The notes: generated from the letters alone by a model not told the origin. A stretch of DNA of 64,000 bases from Burkholderiales bacterium (GCA_021414305.1 JAIOOS010000023.1:99188-163187), one strand, 5' to 3'. Positions 47,688 through 58,341 are shown, counted from the stretch's first letter. A program made the numbers and translations.

Positions 47688-49504
47688 TGGCCGGCCCCGC
47701 GTTCGTGACTTCCTCGGTGCCGACGCGCCGCTTCGACGTGGTCATCGTCGGCGCCGGCGGCTCCGGGATGCAGGCGTCGCTGCGCCTGGCCCGCGCCGGC
47801 CTCAACGTCGCCGTGCTGTCCAAGGTGTTCCCGACCCGCTCGCACACCGTCGCGGCGCAGGGCGGCATCGGCGCCTCGCTCGGCAACATGAGCGAGGACA
47901 ACTGGCACTATCACTTCTACGACACCGTCAAGGGCTCCGACTGGCTCGGCGACCAGGACGCGATCGAGTTCATGTGCCGCGAGGCGGCCAACGTCGTCTA
48001 CGAGCTCGAGCACTTCGGCATGCCGTTCGACCGCAACCCCGACGGCACGATCTACCAGCGCCCGTTCGGCGGCCACACCGCCAACTACGGCGAAAAGCCG
48101 GTGCAGCGCGCCTGCGCCGCCGCCGACCGCACCGGCCACGCGATGCTGCACACGCTGTACCAGCAGAACGTCAAGGCGAAGACGCATTTCTTCGTCGAGT
48201 GGATGGCGCTCGACCTGATCCGCGACGCCGAGGGCGCCGTCGTCGGCGTCACCGCGCTCGAGATGGAGACCGGAGAGCTGCACATCCTGCAGGCCAAGAC
48301 CGTGATGCTCGCCACCGGTGGGGCCGGCCGGATCTTCGCGGCCTCGACCAACGCCTTCATCAACACCGGCGACGGCCTCGGCCTGGCGGCGCGCTCGGGC
48401 ATCCCGCTCGAGGACATGGAGTTCTGGCAGTTCCACCCGACCGGCGTGTACGGCGCCGGCGTGCTGCTCACCGAAGGCTGCCGCGGCGAAGGCGCGATCC
48501 TGCGCAACAGCGACGGCGAGCGCTTCATGGAGCGCTACGCGCCGACGCTCAAGGACCTGGCGCCGCGCGACTTCGTCTCCCGCTGCATGGACCAGGAGAT
48601 CAAGGAAGGACGCGGCTGCGGGCCGTTGAAGGACCACATCGTCCTCGACATGACGCACCTCGGCGGCGACACGATCCGAAAGCGCCTGCCCTCGGTGCTC
48701 GAGATCGGCCACAACTTCGCCAACGTCGACATCACGCGCGAGCCGATCCCGGTGGTGCCGACGATCCACTACCAGATGGGCGGCGTGCCGACCAACGTGC
48801 ACGGCCAGGTGGTGGCGCCCCAGGGCGACAACCCGAACGCGGTGGTCGAGGGCCTCTACGCCGTCGGCGAATGCTCCTGCGTCAGCGTGCACGGCGCCAA
48901 CCGGCTGGGCACGAACTCGCTGCTCGACCTGCTGGTGTTCGGCCGGGCGGCGGGCAACCATCTGGTCGCCAGCCAGCTCGGGGCGAGGGCGCACCGCGCG
49001 CTGCCGGCCGGGGCCGCCGATTTCACCCAGTCGCGCCTCGCCCGGCTCGAGGCAAGCACCGGCGGCGAGTACTGCCAGGACGTCGCCAACGACCTGCGCA
49101 AGTCGATGCAGACGCATGCCGGCGTGTTCCGCACCCAGGCGGCGATGGACGAGGGCGTGGTCCAGGTCAAGGCGATCGCCGAGCGCGCCAAGACGATCCA
49201 CCTCGCCGACAAGTCCAAGGTCTTCAACACCGCCCGGGTCGAGGCGCTCGAGGTCGACAACCTGATGCAGTCGGCGCTGGCGACCATGATCTCGGCGGCC
49301 GCCCGGCACGAATGCCGCGGCGCGCACAGCGTCGCCGACTACGAGCGGCCGATCGACGACGCCGAGTTCCCGAACGGGCGCAACGACGCCGAGTGGCTGA
49401 AGCACACCCTCTGGTACAGCGAGGGCAACCGCCTCGACTACAAGCCGGTGAACCTGAAGCCGCAGACGGTCGATTCGATCCCGCCGAAAGTGCGCACGTT
49501 CTGA
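47687..49504 (+). CDS. sdhA: succinate dehydrogenase flavoprotein subunit SdhA
   Basis: 605 residues, oxidising succinate to fumarate. FAD-binding VIVGAGGSGMQASLRLA, the covalent FAD-attachment histidine at about 53 in RSHTVAAQGG, QFHPTGVYGAG, and HGANRLGTNSLLDLLVFGR. The active-site arginine region ARHECRGAHS is near residue 545. Complete and of normal length. Starts within the sdhD stop. Confidence 0.97.
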   Translation: MAGPAFVTSSVPTRRFDVVIVGAGGSGMQASLRLARAGLNVAVLSKVFPTRSHTVAAQGGIGASLGNMSEDNWHYHFYDTVKGSDWLGDQDAIEFMCREAANVVYELEHFGMPFDRNPDGTIYQRPFGGHTANYGEKPVQRACAAADRTGHAMLHTLYQQNVKAKTHFFVEWMALDLIRDAEGAVVGVTALEMETGELHILQAKTVMLATGGAGRIFAASTNAFINTGDGLGLAARSGIPLEDMEFWQFHPTGVYGAGVLLTEGCRGEGAILRNSDGERFMERYAPTLKDLAPRDFVSRCMDQEIKEGRGCGPLKDHIVLDMTHLGGDTIRKRLPSVLEIGHNFANVDITREPIPVVPTIHYQMGGVPTNVHGQVVAPQGDNPNAVVEGLYAVGECSCVSVHGANRLGTNSLLDLLVFGRAAGNHLVASQLGARAHRALPAGAADFTQSRLARLEASTGGEYCQDVANDLRKSMQTHAGVFRTQAAMDEGVVQVKAIAERAKTIHLADKSKVFNTARVEALEVDNLMQSALATMISAAARHECRGAHSVADYERPIDDAEFPNGRNDAEWLKHTLWYSEGNRLDYKPVNLKPQTVDSIPPKVRTF

Positions 49505-49518
49505 CGCGAAAGACATCG

Positions 49519-50223
49519 ATGACGAAACGCACCTTCAAGATCTATCGCTACGACCCCGAGAACGGCGCCGCGCCATCGATGCAGAGCTACGAGGTCGAGC
49601 TCGACGGCAGCGAGCGGATGCTGCTCGACGCGCTGATGAAGCTGAAGGCCCAGGACCCGACGCTGAGCTTTCGCCGCTCCTGCCGCGAGGGCGTGTGCGG
49701 TTCCGACGCGATGAACATCAACGGCAAGAACGGCCTGGCCTGCCTCACCAACATGAGGACGCTGAAGGATCCGATCGTTCTCAAGCCCTTGCCCGGCCTG
49801 CCGGTGGTGCGCGACCTGATCGTCGACATGACGCAGTTCTTCAAGCAGTACGAGTCGATCAAGCCCTACCTGATCAACGATGAGGTTCCGCCCGAGAAGG
49901 AACGGCTGCAGTCGCCCGAGGAGCGTGAGGAGCTGAACGGCCTGTACGAGTGCATCCTCTGCGCGAGCTGCTCCACCGCCTGCCCGAGCTTCTGGTGGAA
50001 CCCGGACAAGTTCGTCGGCCCCGCCGGCCTGCTGCAGGCCTACCGCTTCATCTCCGACAGCCGCGACCAGGCGACCGGCGCGCGCCTCGACAACCTCGAG
50101 GATCCGTACCGCCTGTTCCGCTGCCACACGATCATGAACTGCGTCGACGTCTGCCCGAAGGGCCTGAACCCGACCAGGGCCATCGGCAAGATCAAGGAGC
50201 TGATGGTGAGGCGGGCCGTCTGA
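49519..50223 (+). CDS. sdhB: succinate dehydrogenase iron-sulfur subunit SdhB
   Basis: 234 residues. [2Fe-2S] cysteines lie in [13 protein letters not shown] and the nearby NGLACL; [4Fe-4S] and [3Fe-4S] ligands are in [16 protein letters not shown] and [17 protein letters not shown]. It passes electrons from SdhA to the quinone site. TGA overlaps the sdhE ATG. 14 bp after sdhA. Confidence 0.97.
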   Translation: MTKRTFKIYRYDPENGAAPSMQSYEVELDGSERMLLDALMKLKAQDPTLSFRRSCREGVCGSDAMNINGKNGLACLTNMRTLKDPIVLKPLPGLPVVRDLIVDMTQFFKQYESIKPYLINDEVPPEKERLQSPEEREELNGLYECILCASCSTACPSFWWNPDKFVGPAGLLQAYRFISDSRDQATGARLDNLEDPYRLFRCHTIMNCVDVCPKGLNPTRAIGKIKELMVRRAV

Positions 50224-50570
50224 TGATGCAGCCCGCGCCCGTCGAGGCTGCGCCGGGCGCCCGCGCCATCGACGCGGCCGCGCTCAGCAAGCTGCGCTGG
50301 CGCTGCCGGCGCGGCCTGCTCGAGAACGACATCCTGATCGACCGGCTGTTCACCCGCGCCGCGCCGGTCACGCAGGCCGAAGCGAACGGCCTCTACCTGC
50401 TCATGGAGCTGGCCGACAACGACCTGCTCGATCTCTTTCTCGGCCGCCAGAAGCCGACCGCGAACCTCGACAGGCCCGAGGTTCATCAGGTGCTCGAGGC
50501 CGTCAGGGCGCAGGGGACAAGGCCCGACAACCGTTTGTCTTCCGCCACTTTTTCGAGGACCTCGTCATGA
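50223..50570 (+). CDS. sdhE: FAD assembly factor SdhE
   Basis: 115 residues, somewhat longer than the usual 80-95. [20 protein letters not shown] carries the RGxxE motif needed for flavinylation of SdhA, with [16 protein letters not shown] downstream. The last 20 residues are an extension rich in Ser/Arg that runs over the gltA ribosome-binding region; the stop overlaps the gltA start (50567-50570). Alternative ATG at 50226. Position between sdhB and gltA is standard in this group. Confidence 0.88.
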   Translation: MMQPAPVEAAPGARAIDAAALSKLRWRCRRGLLENDILIDRLFTRAAPVTQAEANGLYLLMELADNDLLDLFLGRQKPTANLDRPEVHQVLEAVRAQGTRPDNRLSSATFSRTSS

Positions 50571-51880
50571 CCCCGTCGGACGTCAAAGCCACCCTTTCGT
50601 TCTCGGATGGAAGTCCGAGCATGGACCTGCCCATCTACAAGGGCACGATCGGCCCGGATGTCATCGACATCCGCAAGCTCTACGGGCAGACCGGCAAGTT
50701 CACGTACGACCCGGGGTTCCTCTCGACCGCGTCGTGCAACTCGACCATCACCTACATCGATGGCGACAAGGGCGAGCTGCTGTATCGCGGCTACCCGATC
50801 GAGCAGCTCGCCACCCAGTGCGACTACCTCGAGACCTGCTACCTGCTGCTCAACGGCGAGCTGCCGAGCGGGAAGGAGAAGGAAGACTTCACGCACCTCG
50901 TGACCCATCACACGATGGTCAACGAGCAGATGCAGTTCTTCCTGCGCGGCTTTCGCCGCGACGCGCACCCGATGGCGATCCTGACCGGGCTGGTGGGCGG
51001 GCTCTCGGCCTTCTATCACGACAGCACCGACATCCACAACGCCGAGCACCGCGCGATCTCGGCGATCCGCCTGATCGCCAAGATGCCGACGCTGGTCTCG
51101 ATGGCCTACAAGTACACGATCGGCCAGCCCTACATCTACCCGAAGAACGATCTCTCGTACGCCGGCAACTTCATGCGCATGATGTTCGCCACGCCGTGCG
51201 AGGACTACAACCCGAACGAGGTGCTCGTGCGGGCGATGGACCGGATCTTCATCCTCCACGCCGACCACGAGCAGAACGCCTCGACCTCGACCGTGCGCCT
51301 GTGCGGCTCCTCGGGCACCAACCCGTTCGCGGCGATCGCCGCCGGCGTCGCCTGCCTCTGGGGCCCGGCGCACGGCGGCGCCAACGAGGCGGCGCTCAAC
51401 ATGCTCGAGGACGTGCAGAAGATGGGCGGCGTCGAGAAGATCGGCGAGTTCATCAAGCAGGTGAAGGACAAGAACTCGGGCATCAAGCTGATGGGCTTCG
51501 GCCACCGGGTCTACAAGAACTACGACCCGCGCGCCAAGCTGATGCGCGAGACCTGCCACGAGGTGCTCGACACGCTCGGCCTGCACGACGACCCGATCTT
51601 CAAGCTGGCGATGGCGCTGGAGAAGATCGCCCTCGAGGACGAATACTTCGTGGCGCGCAAGCTCTACCCGAACGTCGACTTCTATTCCGGCATCGTGCAG
51701 CGGGCGATCGGCATTCCGGTGAGCCTGTTCACGGCGATCTTCGCGCTGGCGCGCACCGTCGGCTGGATCGCCCAGCTCAACGAGATGATCGGCGACCCGG
51801 AATACAAGATCGGCCGGCCGCGCCAGCTCTACAACGGCGCGGCGCAACGCAACGTCAAGGCGATCGGCGAGCGCGACTGA
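50567..51880 (+). CDS. gltA: citrate synthase GltA
   Basis: 437 residues, hexameric type II citrate synthase of Gram-negative bacteria. Catalytic residues are in [16 protein letters not shown] (His), [14 protein letters not shown] (His and Arg) and the C-terminal [15 protein letters not shown] (Asp). Condenses oxaloacetate with acetyl-CoA. Begins inside the sdhE stop. A strong hairpin follows at 51886-51920. Confidence 0.97.
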   Translation: MTPSDVKATLSFSDGSPSMDLPIYKGTIGPDVIDIRKLYGQTGKFTYDPGFLSTASCNSTITYIDGDKGELLYRGYPIEQLATQCDYLETCYLLLNGELPSGKEKEDFTHLVTHHTMVNEQMQFFLRGFRRDAHPMAILTGLVGGLSAFYHDSTDIHNAEHRAISAIRLIAKMPTLVSMAYKYTIGQPYIYPKNDLSYAGNFMRMMFATPCEDYNPNEVLVRAMDRIFILHADHEQNASTSTVRLCGSSGTNPFAAIAAGVACLWGPAHGGANEAALNMLEDVQKMGGVEKIGEFIKQVKDKNSGIKLMGFGHRVYKNYDPRAKLMRETCHEVLDTLGLHDDPIFKLAMALEKIALEDEYFVARKLYPNVDFYSGIVQRAIGIPVSLFTAIFALARTVGWIAQLNEMIGDPEYKIGRPRQLYNGAAQRNVKAIGERD

Positions 51881-51885
51881 CAGAT

Positions 51886-51920
51886 CCGCCCACCCCCCGC
51901 GTTGACGGGGGAGAGGGCGG
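51886..51920. repeat. GC-rich hairpin after gltA
   Basis: Arms CCGCCC + CCCCC and GGGGG + GGGCGG pair across a loop of about seven bases. No T-run follows, so it is not a classical terminator, although it may stabilise the gltA mRNA 3' end. The sequence type (CCCTCTCCCCCGTCAACG on the other strand) resembles dispersed intergenic repeats I recall from high-GC proteobacteria, so a REP-like origin is possible. Only this copy was noticed in the window. Confidence 0.4.
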
Positions 51921-52018
51921 GCGCGGCTTCTCTTGCGAGGCCGCTTTCGATGGGGCAGACTCGGGGCACAAGGCGCACACCGGTCGGCGTGCCGCCGATA
52001 ACCCGAGGAGCCGTTTCC

Positions 52019-52465
52019 ATGCGAATTCCTGTCACCGCCCTGTCGTGGGCGTCGCCTGCGCTTGCGCTCGCGCTGAGCGCCGGCGTTCAGGCCCACGAGC
52101 CCGAGAAGAGCACGAGTCCGGAGGCGAATGCGCCGTCCGGCGCCACGGTCACGACCACCACCGCCGAGGCGATGATCGTCGTGCGCGACAAGGCCACCGG
52201 CAAGCTCCGCCGCCCCACGCCAGAGGAGATGGAGAAGCTGATCGCTTCCGGCCGCAACGCGCAGGCCGCGCGCGCCCCGGTCGAGCCTTACGACGTCAAG
52301 GCCCGCCCCGGCCAGCGCGCGATGGCGCTCGGCGACGCCGGCATGTCAAACCAGGTCGCGCGCAGGAATGCGCAGGGCGGCATCGACGAGGTCTGCGTCA
52401 CCGGCGACGAGGCCGTGGCGAAGGCGATGTCCACCCCGGTTGCGAAGGTGAAGGCCCATGAATAA
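52019..52465 (+). CDS. small exported hypothetical protein
   Basis: 148 residues. Signal peptide (about 1-25, ALALALSAGVQA), then a polar chain with KLRRPTPEEMEKLIASGRN and a C-terminal GIDEVCVTGDEAVAKAM. No family recognised. CGAGGAG precedes the ATG. Its stop is 8 bases inside the next gene, the zinc-peptidase-like protein, so the two are co-translated and may act together outside the cytoplasm, for example as an inhibitor or chaperone (inference only). Confidence 0.6.
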   Translation: MRIPVTALSWASPALALALSAGVQAHEPEKSTSPEANAPSGATVTTTTAEAMIVVRDKATGKLRRPTPEEMEKLIASGRNAQAARAPVEPYDVKARPGQRAMALGDAGMSNQVARRNAQGGIDEVCVTGDEAVAKAMSTPVAKVKAHE

Positions 52466-53891
52466 GCCGCTCCGCCTTCTCGCATCGCTCGCGCTCGCCG
52501 GCTCGGCGCTGGCGGCCCACGCCGCCGCGACCATCACGGTCATCAACGGCGATCCGCCCAACGTCGGCTTCAACGATCCGACCGCCGTCGCTCCGGTCGG
52601 CGGCAACTCCGGCACGACGCTCGGCCAGCAGCGTCTGAACGTCTACCAGGCGGTCGCCGCGAAGTGGGGTACCGAGCTCAACAGCACGGTGCCCATCCTC
52701 GTCTATGCAACCTGGGAGGCACTCACCTGCGACGAGTCCTCGGCGGTTCTGGGCTCGGCCGGCGCGGTCTTCGTCAACGCGAACTTTCCGAACGCCCCGT
52801 TCACCGACACCTGGTACAACTCGGCGCTGGCCAACAAGCTCGCGGGTTCGGACCTCAGTGAGGGCGACCCGACGTCGACCGACCCGGCGGTCATCGTCGG
52901 AGCCGACATCCGGGCGCGCTTCAACGCCAACCTCGGCAACGCCACCTGCCTGCCCGGCGCGCCGTTCTACCTCGGCCTCGACAACGCCCACGGCAACCTG
53001 GTCGACTTCTACTCGGTGCTGCTGCACGAGCTCGGCCACGGGCTCGGCTTCCAGGTCCTGACCAACTCCCAGACCGGGAAGCGGATCGGCAATCCCGCGC
53101 TGCCGTCGATGTGGGAACGGTTCATGCTCGACACCGATACCAACACGACCTGGTTCGCCATGACCGACCGGCAACGCAAGAAGTCGGCGGTCAACTTCCA
53201 GGGCCTGGTCTGGACCGGCGCCAGCGTGACCGCGGGCGCGCCGCTCGTTCTGAGCGCGGGCAAGGCGGAGGCGATCCTCAACACGGCGCGCAATCCGAAG
53301 ACCTTCAACGTCGGCACGGCCGAGTTCGGCCCGGCGCTCACGCCGGCGGGGATCACCGACTTCCCGGCGACGATCGTCACGCAGGCGGGCGAACTCGGCC
53401 CGGGATGCAGCCCCTACGACGCCGGCAACGCCGCCGCCGTGAACGGCCAGATCGCGGTCGTCGATCGGGGCGGCTGCGCCTTCGTCATCAAGACGAAGAA
53501 CGCGCAGAACGCGGGCGCGGTGGCGGTCGTCATCGTCAACAACGTCGCCGGCGGGCCGATCAGCCCGGCGGGCAGCGATCCGACGATCGTCATTCCGACG
53601 GTCGGGGTATCGATGGACGACGGTACGGCGATCAAGAACTCGATCAAGCCGCGCCGCTCGGCCTCGCTGACCTTGCACCTCAACACGACGCTGCTCGCCG
53701 GCGCCGACGCCAGCGACCGCGTGTTCCTGTACACGCCGAACCCGCTCGAAGGCGGCTCGTCGGTGTCGCACTGGGACACGAGCGCGACGCGCAACCTCCT
53801 GATGGAGCCGTTCATCAACGACGACCTCAACCACGAGGTGAAGGTGCCGTCCGACCTGACGCTGCAGCTGTTCATCGACATCGGCTGGTAA
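52458..53891 (+). CDS. secreted PA-domain metallopeptidase-like protein
   Basis: 477 residues. Signal peptide about 1-23. A zinc motif HELGHGLGF occurs at 190-198 (His190, Glu191, His194), but position 200, which is His or Asp in metzincins, is Val, so the third ligand must lie elsewhere; a conserved-looking SHWD at about 437-440 is a candidate. A protease-associated domain (about 330-420: IAVVDRGGCAFVIKTKNAQ and AVVIVNNV) sits between them. Cysteines in the mature part suggest disulfides. Expected role: extracellular proteolysis. Followed by a terminator; absent from this place in the gene order I know. Confidence 0.72.
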   Translation: MNKPLRLLASLALAGSALAAHAAATITVINGDPPNVGFNDPTAVAPVGGNSGTTLGQQRLNVYQAVAAKWGTELNSTVPILVYATWEALTCDESSAVLGSAGAVFVNANFPNAPFTDTWYNSALANKLAGSDLSEGDPTSTDPAVIVGADIRARFNANLGNATCLPGAPFYLGLDNAHGNLVDFYSVLLHELGHGLGFQVLTNSQTGKRIGNPALPSMWERFMLDTDTNTTWFAMTDRQRKKSAVNFQGLVWTGASVTAGAPLVLSAGKAEAILNTARNPKTFNVGTAEFGPALTPAGITDFPATIVTQAGELGPGCSPYDAGNAAAVNGQIAVVDRGGCAFVIKTKNAQNAGAVAVVIVNNVAGGPISPAGSDPTIVIPTVGVSMDDGTAIKNSIKPRRSASLTLHLNTTLLAGADASDRVFLYTPNPLEGGSSVSHWDTSATRNLLMEPFINDDLNHEVKVPSDLTLQLFIDIGW

Positions 53892-53912
53892 GCACCCTTT
53901 CCGGTCGATGAG

Positions 53913-53944
53913 CGAGGGGCACGGCGACGTGCCCCTCGTCTTTT
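53913..53944 (+). terminator. rho-independent terminator
   Basis: An 11-bp perfect stem (CGAGGGGCACG / CGTGCCCCTCG, 53913-53923 with 53928-53938) closes a GCGA tetraloop of the GNRA class and is followed by TCTTTT. It lies 22 bp after the stop of the metallopeptidase-like gene and 25 bp before leuC, separating the two units. Confidence 0.88.
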
Positions 53945-53969
53945 GTGCAGCGCACCTAGAATCGTCCGG

Positions 53970-55382
53970 GTGACGAACCGAACCCTCTACGACAAGCTGT
54001 GGGACGAGCACGTCGTCCGGACCGAGGACGACGGCACCGCGCTGCTCTACATCGACCGCCACCTCGTGCACGAGGTGACCAGCCCGCAGGCCTTCGACGG
54101 CATCGAGCAGGCCGGACGCAAGGTCTGGCGGGTCTCGGCCAACCTCGCGGTGAGCGACCACAACGTGCCGACGACCGAACGTTCGCACGGCATCGCCGAC
54201 CCGATCTCCAGACTCCAGGTCGACACCCTCGACGCCAACTGCGACAAGTGGGGCGTGACCCAGTTCAAGATGAACGACCTGCGCCAGGGCATCGTCCACG
54301 TGATCGGGCCCGAGCAGGGCGCGACCCTGCCCGGCATGACCGTCGTCTGCGGCGACTCGCATACCTCCACCCACGGCGCGTTCGGCGCCCTCGCGCACGG
54401 CATCGGCACGAGCGAGGTCGAGCATGTGCTGGCGACGCAGACGCTGCTCGCGCGCAAGGCGAAGAACATGCTGGTCAAGGTCGAGGGCAAGCTCGCGCGC
54501 GGCTGCTCGGCCAAGGACATCGCGCTGGCGATCATCGGCACGATCGGCACCGCCGGCGGCACCGGCTACACGATCGAGTTCGCCGGCGCGGCGATCCGCG
54601 CCCTCTCGATGGAAGGCCGGATGACGGTCTGCAACATGGCGATCGAAGCCGGCGCCCGCGCCGGGCTCGTGGGGGTGGACGAGACGACCCTGGCCTACGT
54701 GAAGGGCCGGCCGTACACGCCGGCCGGCCTCGAGTGGGACGCGGCGGTGCGCTACTGGAAAGACTTCCATTCCGACCCCGGCGCGCACTGGGACCGCATC
54801 GTCGAGATCGACGCCGGGCAGCTCGTGCCGCAGGTGACCTGGGGCACTTCGCCGGAGATGGTCACCTCGATCGGCGAGCGCGTGCCCGATCCCGAGCGCG
54901 AGAAGGACGCGGGCAAGCGCGATGCGATCGAGCGCGCCCTCAAGTACATGGCGCTCGAGCCGAACCAGCGCATCGACGACATCCGCATCGACAAGGTCTT
55001 CATCGGCTCGTGCACCAACTCGCGGATCGAGGACCTGCGCGAGGCCGCGGCGGTGGTCCGCCGTCTCGGCCGCCGGATCGCCGGCAACGTCAAGCTGGCG
55101 CTGGTGGTGCCGGGCTCGGGGTTGGTTAAGAAGCAGGCCGAGCAGGAAGGCCTGGACCTCGTGTTCAAGGGCGCCGGCTTCGAGTGGCGCGAGCCCGGCT
55201 GCTCGATGTGCCTGGCCATGAACGCCGACCGGCTCGAGCCGGGCGAGCGCTGCGCTTCCACCAGCAACCGCAACTTCGAAGGCCGGCAAGGGGCGGGCGG
55301 CCGCACCCACCTGGTCAGCCCGGCGATGGCGGCGGCGGCCGCGATCGAAGGTCATTTCGTCGACGTCCGCCGGCTGGTCTGA
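53970..55382 (+). CDS. leuC: 3-isopropylmalate dehydratase large subunit LeuC
   Basis: 470 residues. Iron-sulfur cysteines in [13 protein letters not shown] and GCSMCLAMN; substrate region [17 protein letters not shown]. Isomerises 2- to 3-isopropylmalate with LeuD. A GTG at 53970 gives the normal length and start ([15 protein letters not shown]); an in-frame ATG at 53943 would lie in the terminator tail and is unlikely. TAGAAT at 53957-53962 is seven bases before the GTG, which hints at a leaderless transcript. leuD follows after 5 bp. Confidence 0.95.
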   Translation: MTNRTLYDKLWDEHVVRTEDDGTALLYIDRHLVHEVTSPQAFDGIEQAGRKVWRVSANLAVSDHNVPTTERSHGIADPISRLQVDTLDANCDKWGVTQFKMNDLRQGIVHVIGPEQGATLPGMTVVCGDSHTSTHGAFGALAHGIGTSEVEHVLATQTLLARKAKNMLVKVEGKLARGCSAKDIALAIIGTIGTAGGTGYTIEFAGAAIRALSMEGRMTVCNMAIEAGARAGLVGVDETTLAYVKGRPYTPAGLEWDAAVRYWKDFHSDPGAHWDRIVEIDAGQLVPQVTWGTSPEMVTSIGERVPDPEREKDAGKRDAIERALKYMALEPNQRIDDIRIDKVFIGSCTNSRIEDLREAAAVVRRLGRRIAGNVKLALVVPGSGLVKKQAEQEGLDLVFKGAGFEWREPGCSMCLAMNADRLEPGERCASTSNRNFEGRQGAGGRTHLVSPAMAAAAAIEGHFVDVRRLV

Positions 55383-55387
55383 TTGCG

Positions 55388-56035
55388 ATGGAACCCTTTC
55401 ACGTCCACACCGGCCTGGTCGCCCCGATGGATCGGGAAAACGTCGACACCGACGCGATCATTCCCAAGCAGTTCCTGAAGTCGATCAGGAAGTCGGGCTT
55501 CGGGCCCAACCTGTTCGACGAGTGGCGCTATCTCGACCACGGCGAGCCGGGGCAGGACCCGCGCACGCGCCGGCCCAACCCCGACTTCGTGCTCAACCAG
55601 GCGCGCTACCAGGGCGCCTCGGTGCTGCTGGCGCGCAAGAATTTCGGCTGCGGCTCCTCGCGCGAGCACGCGCCCTGGGCGCTGCAGCAGTTCGGCTTTC
55701 GCGCCCTGATCGCGCCGAGCTACGCCGACATCTTCTTCAACAACTGCTTCAAGAACGGCCTCTTGCCGATCGTCCTCTCGGAGCACCAGGTGTCGGCGCT
55801 GTTCGACGAGGCCAAGGCCTTCGTCGGCTACCGGCTGACGATCGACCTCGAGCGCCAGGTGGTGGCCAAGCCCGACGGCGCCGAGCTCGCCTTCGAGGTC
55901 GAGCCGTTCCGCAAGTTCTGCCTGCTCGGCGGCTACGACGACATCGCGCTCACGCTGCGCCATGCCGACACGATCCGCGCCTTCGAGGCGGAGCGGCTGC
56001 TGAAGCAGCCCTGGCTGGCGACGACCGTCCGATGA
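55388..56035 (+). CDS. leuD: 3-isopropylmalate dehydratase small subunit LeuD
   Basis: 215 residues. [14 protein letters not shown] near the N-terminus and [15 protein letters not shown] with [18 protein letters not shown] are the small-subunit (aconitase swivel) signatures. Forms the heterodimer with LeuC. Its stop overlaps the leuB ATG (56032-56035). The small entericidin-like gene that I recall near leuC-leuD in some Burkholderia is not present in the 5-bp gap. Confidence 0.95.
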   Translation: MEPFHVHTGLVAPMDRENVDTDAIIPKQFLKSIRKSGFGPNLFDEWRYLDHGEPGQDPRTRRPNPDFVLNQARYQGASVLLARKNFGCGSSREHAPWALQQFGFRALIAPSYADIFFNNCFKNGLLPIVLSEHQVSALFDEAKAFVGYRLTIDLERQVVAKPDGAELAFEVEPFRKFCLLGGYDDIALTLRHADTIRAFEAERLLKQPWLATTVR

Positions 56036-57126
56036 AGATCGCGATCCTCCCCGGCGACGGCATCGGCACCGAGATCGTCGCCCAGGCCGAGCGGGTGCTG
56101 GCCGCGCTTGACCTGCGCTTCGAGACCGAGCACGCGCTGGTCGGCGGCGCGGCCTACGAGGCCCACGGTCATCCGCTGCCCGAAGCCACGCTGGCGCTGG
56201 CGAAGGCCGCCGACGCGGTGCTGTTCGGCGCGGTCGGCGACTGGAAGTACGACAAGCTCGAGCGGGCGCTCCGCCCGGAGCAGGCGATCCTCGGCCTGCG
56301 CAAGTCGCTCGGCCTCTTCGCCAACTTCCGCCCGGCGATCTGCTATCCCGAGCTCACCGCGGCGTCGAGCCTCAAGCCCGAGCTGGTCGGCGGGCTCGAC
56401 ATCCTGATCATCCGCGAGCTCACCGGCGACATCTACTTCGGCCAGCCGCGCGGCCGGCGCAGCGCGCCCGACGGCGCCTTCACCGGCGCCGAGGAGGCGT
56501 TCGACACGATGCGCTACACGCGCCCGGAGATCGAGCGCATCGCCCACGTCGCGTTCAAGGCGGCGCAGAAGCGGAGCAAGCGGCTGACCAGCGTCGACAA
56601 GGCCAACGTGCTCGAGACCTTCCAGTTCTGGAAGGACGTCGTCACAGAGGTCCATGCCCAGTACCCCGACGTCGCCCTCGACCACATGTACGTCGACAAC
56701 GCGGCGATGCAGCTGGTGCGGGCGCCGAAGAAGTTCGACGTGGTCGTCACCGGAAACATGTTCGGCGACATCCTCTCCGACGAGGCGGCGATGCTCACCG
56801 GCTCGATCGGCATGCTGCCCTCGGCCTCGCTCGACGCCCACGGCAAGGGCCTGTACGAGCCGAGCCACGGCAGCGCGCCCGACATCGCGGGCAGGGACCT
56901 GGCCAATCCGCTGGCTACAATTCTGTCCGTCGCCATGATGCTTCGCTTCACCCTCAACCAGCCGGAAGCCGCCGCTCGCATCGAGCAGGCGGTGCAGGCC
57001 GTGCTCGCCTCCGGGCTGCGCACGGCCGACATCTGGGCCGAGGGCGGCACGAAGGTCGGCACGCGGCAGATGGGTGACGCGGTCGTGGCCGCGCTCACGA
57101 CCAAAAAGGCGATCACCAAGAGCTAG
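56032..57126 (+). CDS. leuB: 3-isopropylmalate dehydrogenase LeuB
   Basis: 364 residues. [14 protein letters not shown] at the start, [14 protein letters not shown], the active-site [25 protein letters not shown] with the catalytic lysine, and [14 protein letters not shown] with [20 protein letters not shown] for metal and NAD binding. Oxidative decarboxylation to 2-ketoisocaproate. Third gene of the leuCDB unit; asd follows after 87 bp. Confidence 0.96.
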   Translation: MKIAILPGDGIGTEIVAQAERVLAALDLRFETEHALVGGAAYEAHGHPLPEATLALAKAADAVLFGAVGDWKYDKLERALRPEQAILGLRKSLGLFANFRPAICYPELTAASSLKPELVGGLDILIIRELTGDIYFGQPRGRRSAPDGAFTGAEEAFDTMRYTRPEIERIAHVAFKAAQKRSKRLTSVDKANVLETFQFWKDVVTEVHAQYPDVALDHMYVDNAAMQLVRAPKKFDVVVTGNMFGDILSDEAAMLTGSIGMLPSASLDAHGKGLYEPSHGSAPDIAGRDLANPLATILSVAMMLRFTLNQPEAAARIEQAVQAVLASGLRTADIWAEGGTKVGTRQMGDAVVAALTTKKAITKS

Positions 57127-57153
57127 TCCGCTCCGGTTTGTCGTGCCCTGTCC

Positions 57154-57171
57154 CCCGGCCCGATGGCCGGG
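57154..57171 (+). promoter_or_regulatory. hairpin in the leuB-asd gap
   Basis: Perfect 7-bp stem CCCGGCC / GGCCGGG with a CGAT loop, 42 bp before the asd start. No T-run follows, so it may act as an mRNA stability or processing element rather than a terminator. Confidence 0.3.
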
Positions 57172-57213
57172 CGGAACGAAGGAAACCCCGCACTTCAACT
57201 CAGGGCACAAGCG

Positions 57214-58341
57214 ATGGAACTCACAGGATTGGTCGGTTGGCGCGGCATGGTCGGCTCCGTGCTGCTTGACCGGATGGAAGCCGAAGGCGACTTCGCGCTG
57301 ATCGAGCCCCTCTTCTTCAGCACCAGCGACAAGGGCGGCAGCGCGCCGAAGTTCGCGAAGAACGAGACCCGGCTCCAGGACGCCTACGACCTCGAGGCGC
57401 TGAAGCGCTGCCGCACGATCATCACCTGCCAGGGCGGCGAGTACACCAAGGACGTCTACCCGCGGCTGCGCGCCGCCGGCTGGAACGGCTACTGGATCGA
57501 CGCCGCCAAGACGCTGCGCATGCAGGACGACGCGGTCATCGTCCTCGACCCGGTCAACCTCGGCGTGATCAAGGACGCGATGCGCCGCGGCGTGCGCAAC
57601 TACATCGGCGGCAACTGCACCGTGAGCTGCATGCTGATGGGCATGGGGGCGCTGTTCAAGGCAGACCTGGTCGAGTGGATGACCTGCACCACCTACCAGG
57701 CGGCCTCGGGCGGGGGCGCGCAGCACATGCGCGAGCTGCTGACCCAGTACGGCACGCTCAACGCCGAGGTGCGGGCGCTGCTCGACGACCCGAAGTCGGC
57801 GATCCTGGAGATCGACCGCAAGGTGCTGGCGAAGCAGCAGTCGTTGTCGCCTGGCGAGATCGCCAACTTCGGCGTGCCGCTCGGCGGCAGCCTGATCCCC
57901 TGGATCGACGCCGACCGCGGCGACGGCACCAGCCTCGAGGAGTGGAAGGGCGGCGCCGAGACCAACAAGATCCTCGGCCGCGGCCTTGCAGGCGGCGGCG
58001 AGCCGGTGCCGATCGACTCGATCTGCGTACGCATCGGCGCGATGCGCTGCCACAGCCAGGCACTGACGATCCGCCTCAGGAAGGACGTGCCGCTGGCCGA
58101 TATCGAAGCGATGATCGCCGCCGACAACGAATGGGTGCAGGTCGTGCCGAATACACGCGCCGCGAGCATTCGCGACCTCACCCCGGTGGCGGTGACCGGT
58201 ACGATGAACATTCCGGTCGGCCGGTTGAGAAAGCTGGCGATGGGGGAGCGCTATCTCGGCGCGTTCACGGTCGGCGACCAGCTGCTGTGGGGTGCGGCCG
58301 AGCCGCTTCGGCGCACCCTGCGAATCCTTCTGGAGGACTGA
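57214..58341 (+). CDS. asd: aspartate-semialdehyde dehydrogenase
   Basis: 375 residues. [15 protein letters not shown] for NADP binding, FFSTSDKGG, the catalytic cysteine in [14 protein letters not shown] (about residue 135), [13 protein letters not shown], and the catalytic histidine in [16 protein letters not shown]. Reduces aspartyl phosphate to the semialdehyde for lysine, threonine, methionine and cell-wall diaminopimelate. ATG at 57214 chosen by family start [13 protein letters not shown]. Confidence 0.96.
   Translation: MELTGLVGWRGMVGSVLLDRMEAEGDFALIEPLFFSTSDKGGSAPKFAKNETRLQDAYDLEALKRCRTIITCQGGEYTKDVYPRLRAAGWNGYWIDAAKTLRMQDDAVIVLDPVNLGVIKDAMRRGVRNYIGGNCTVSCMLMGMGALFKADLVEWMTCTTYQAASGGGAQHMRELLTQYGTLNAEVRALLDDPKSAILEIDRKVLAKQQSLSPGEIANFGVPLGGSLIPWIDADRGDGTSLEEWKGGAETNKILGRGLAGGGEPVPIDSICVRIGAMRCHSQALTIRLRKDVPLADIEAMIAADNEWVQVVPNTRAASIRDLTPVAVTGTMNIPVGRLRKLAMGERYLGAFTVGDQLLWGAAEPLRRTLRILLED

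Noticed and set aside
52458..53891. Metzincin-type peptidase based on the HExxHxxG motif
   Set aside because: The position expected to be His or Asp after HELGHGLG is Val, so the metzincin zinc site is incomplete; called only metallopeptidase-like.
52398..55355. 985-codon minus-strand open frame opposite the peptidase and leuC genes
   Set aside because: Low-complexity Arg/Val/Asp composition, antisense to well-supported genes and across a terminator; not coding.
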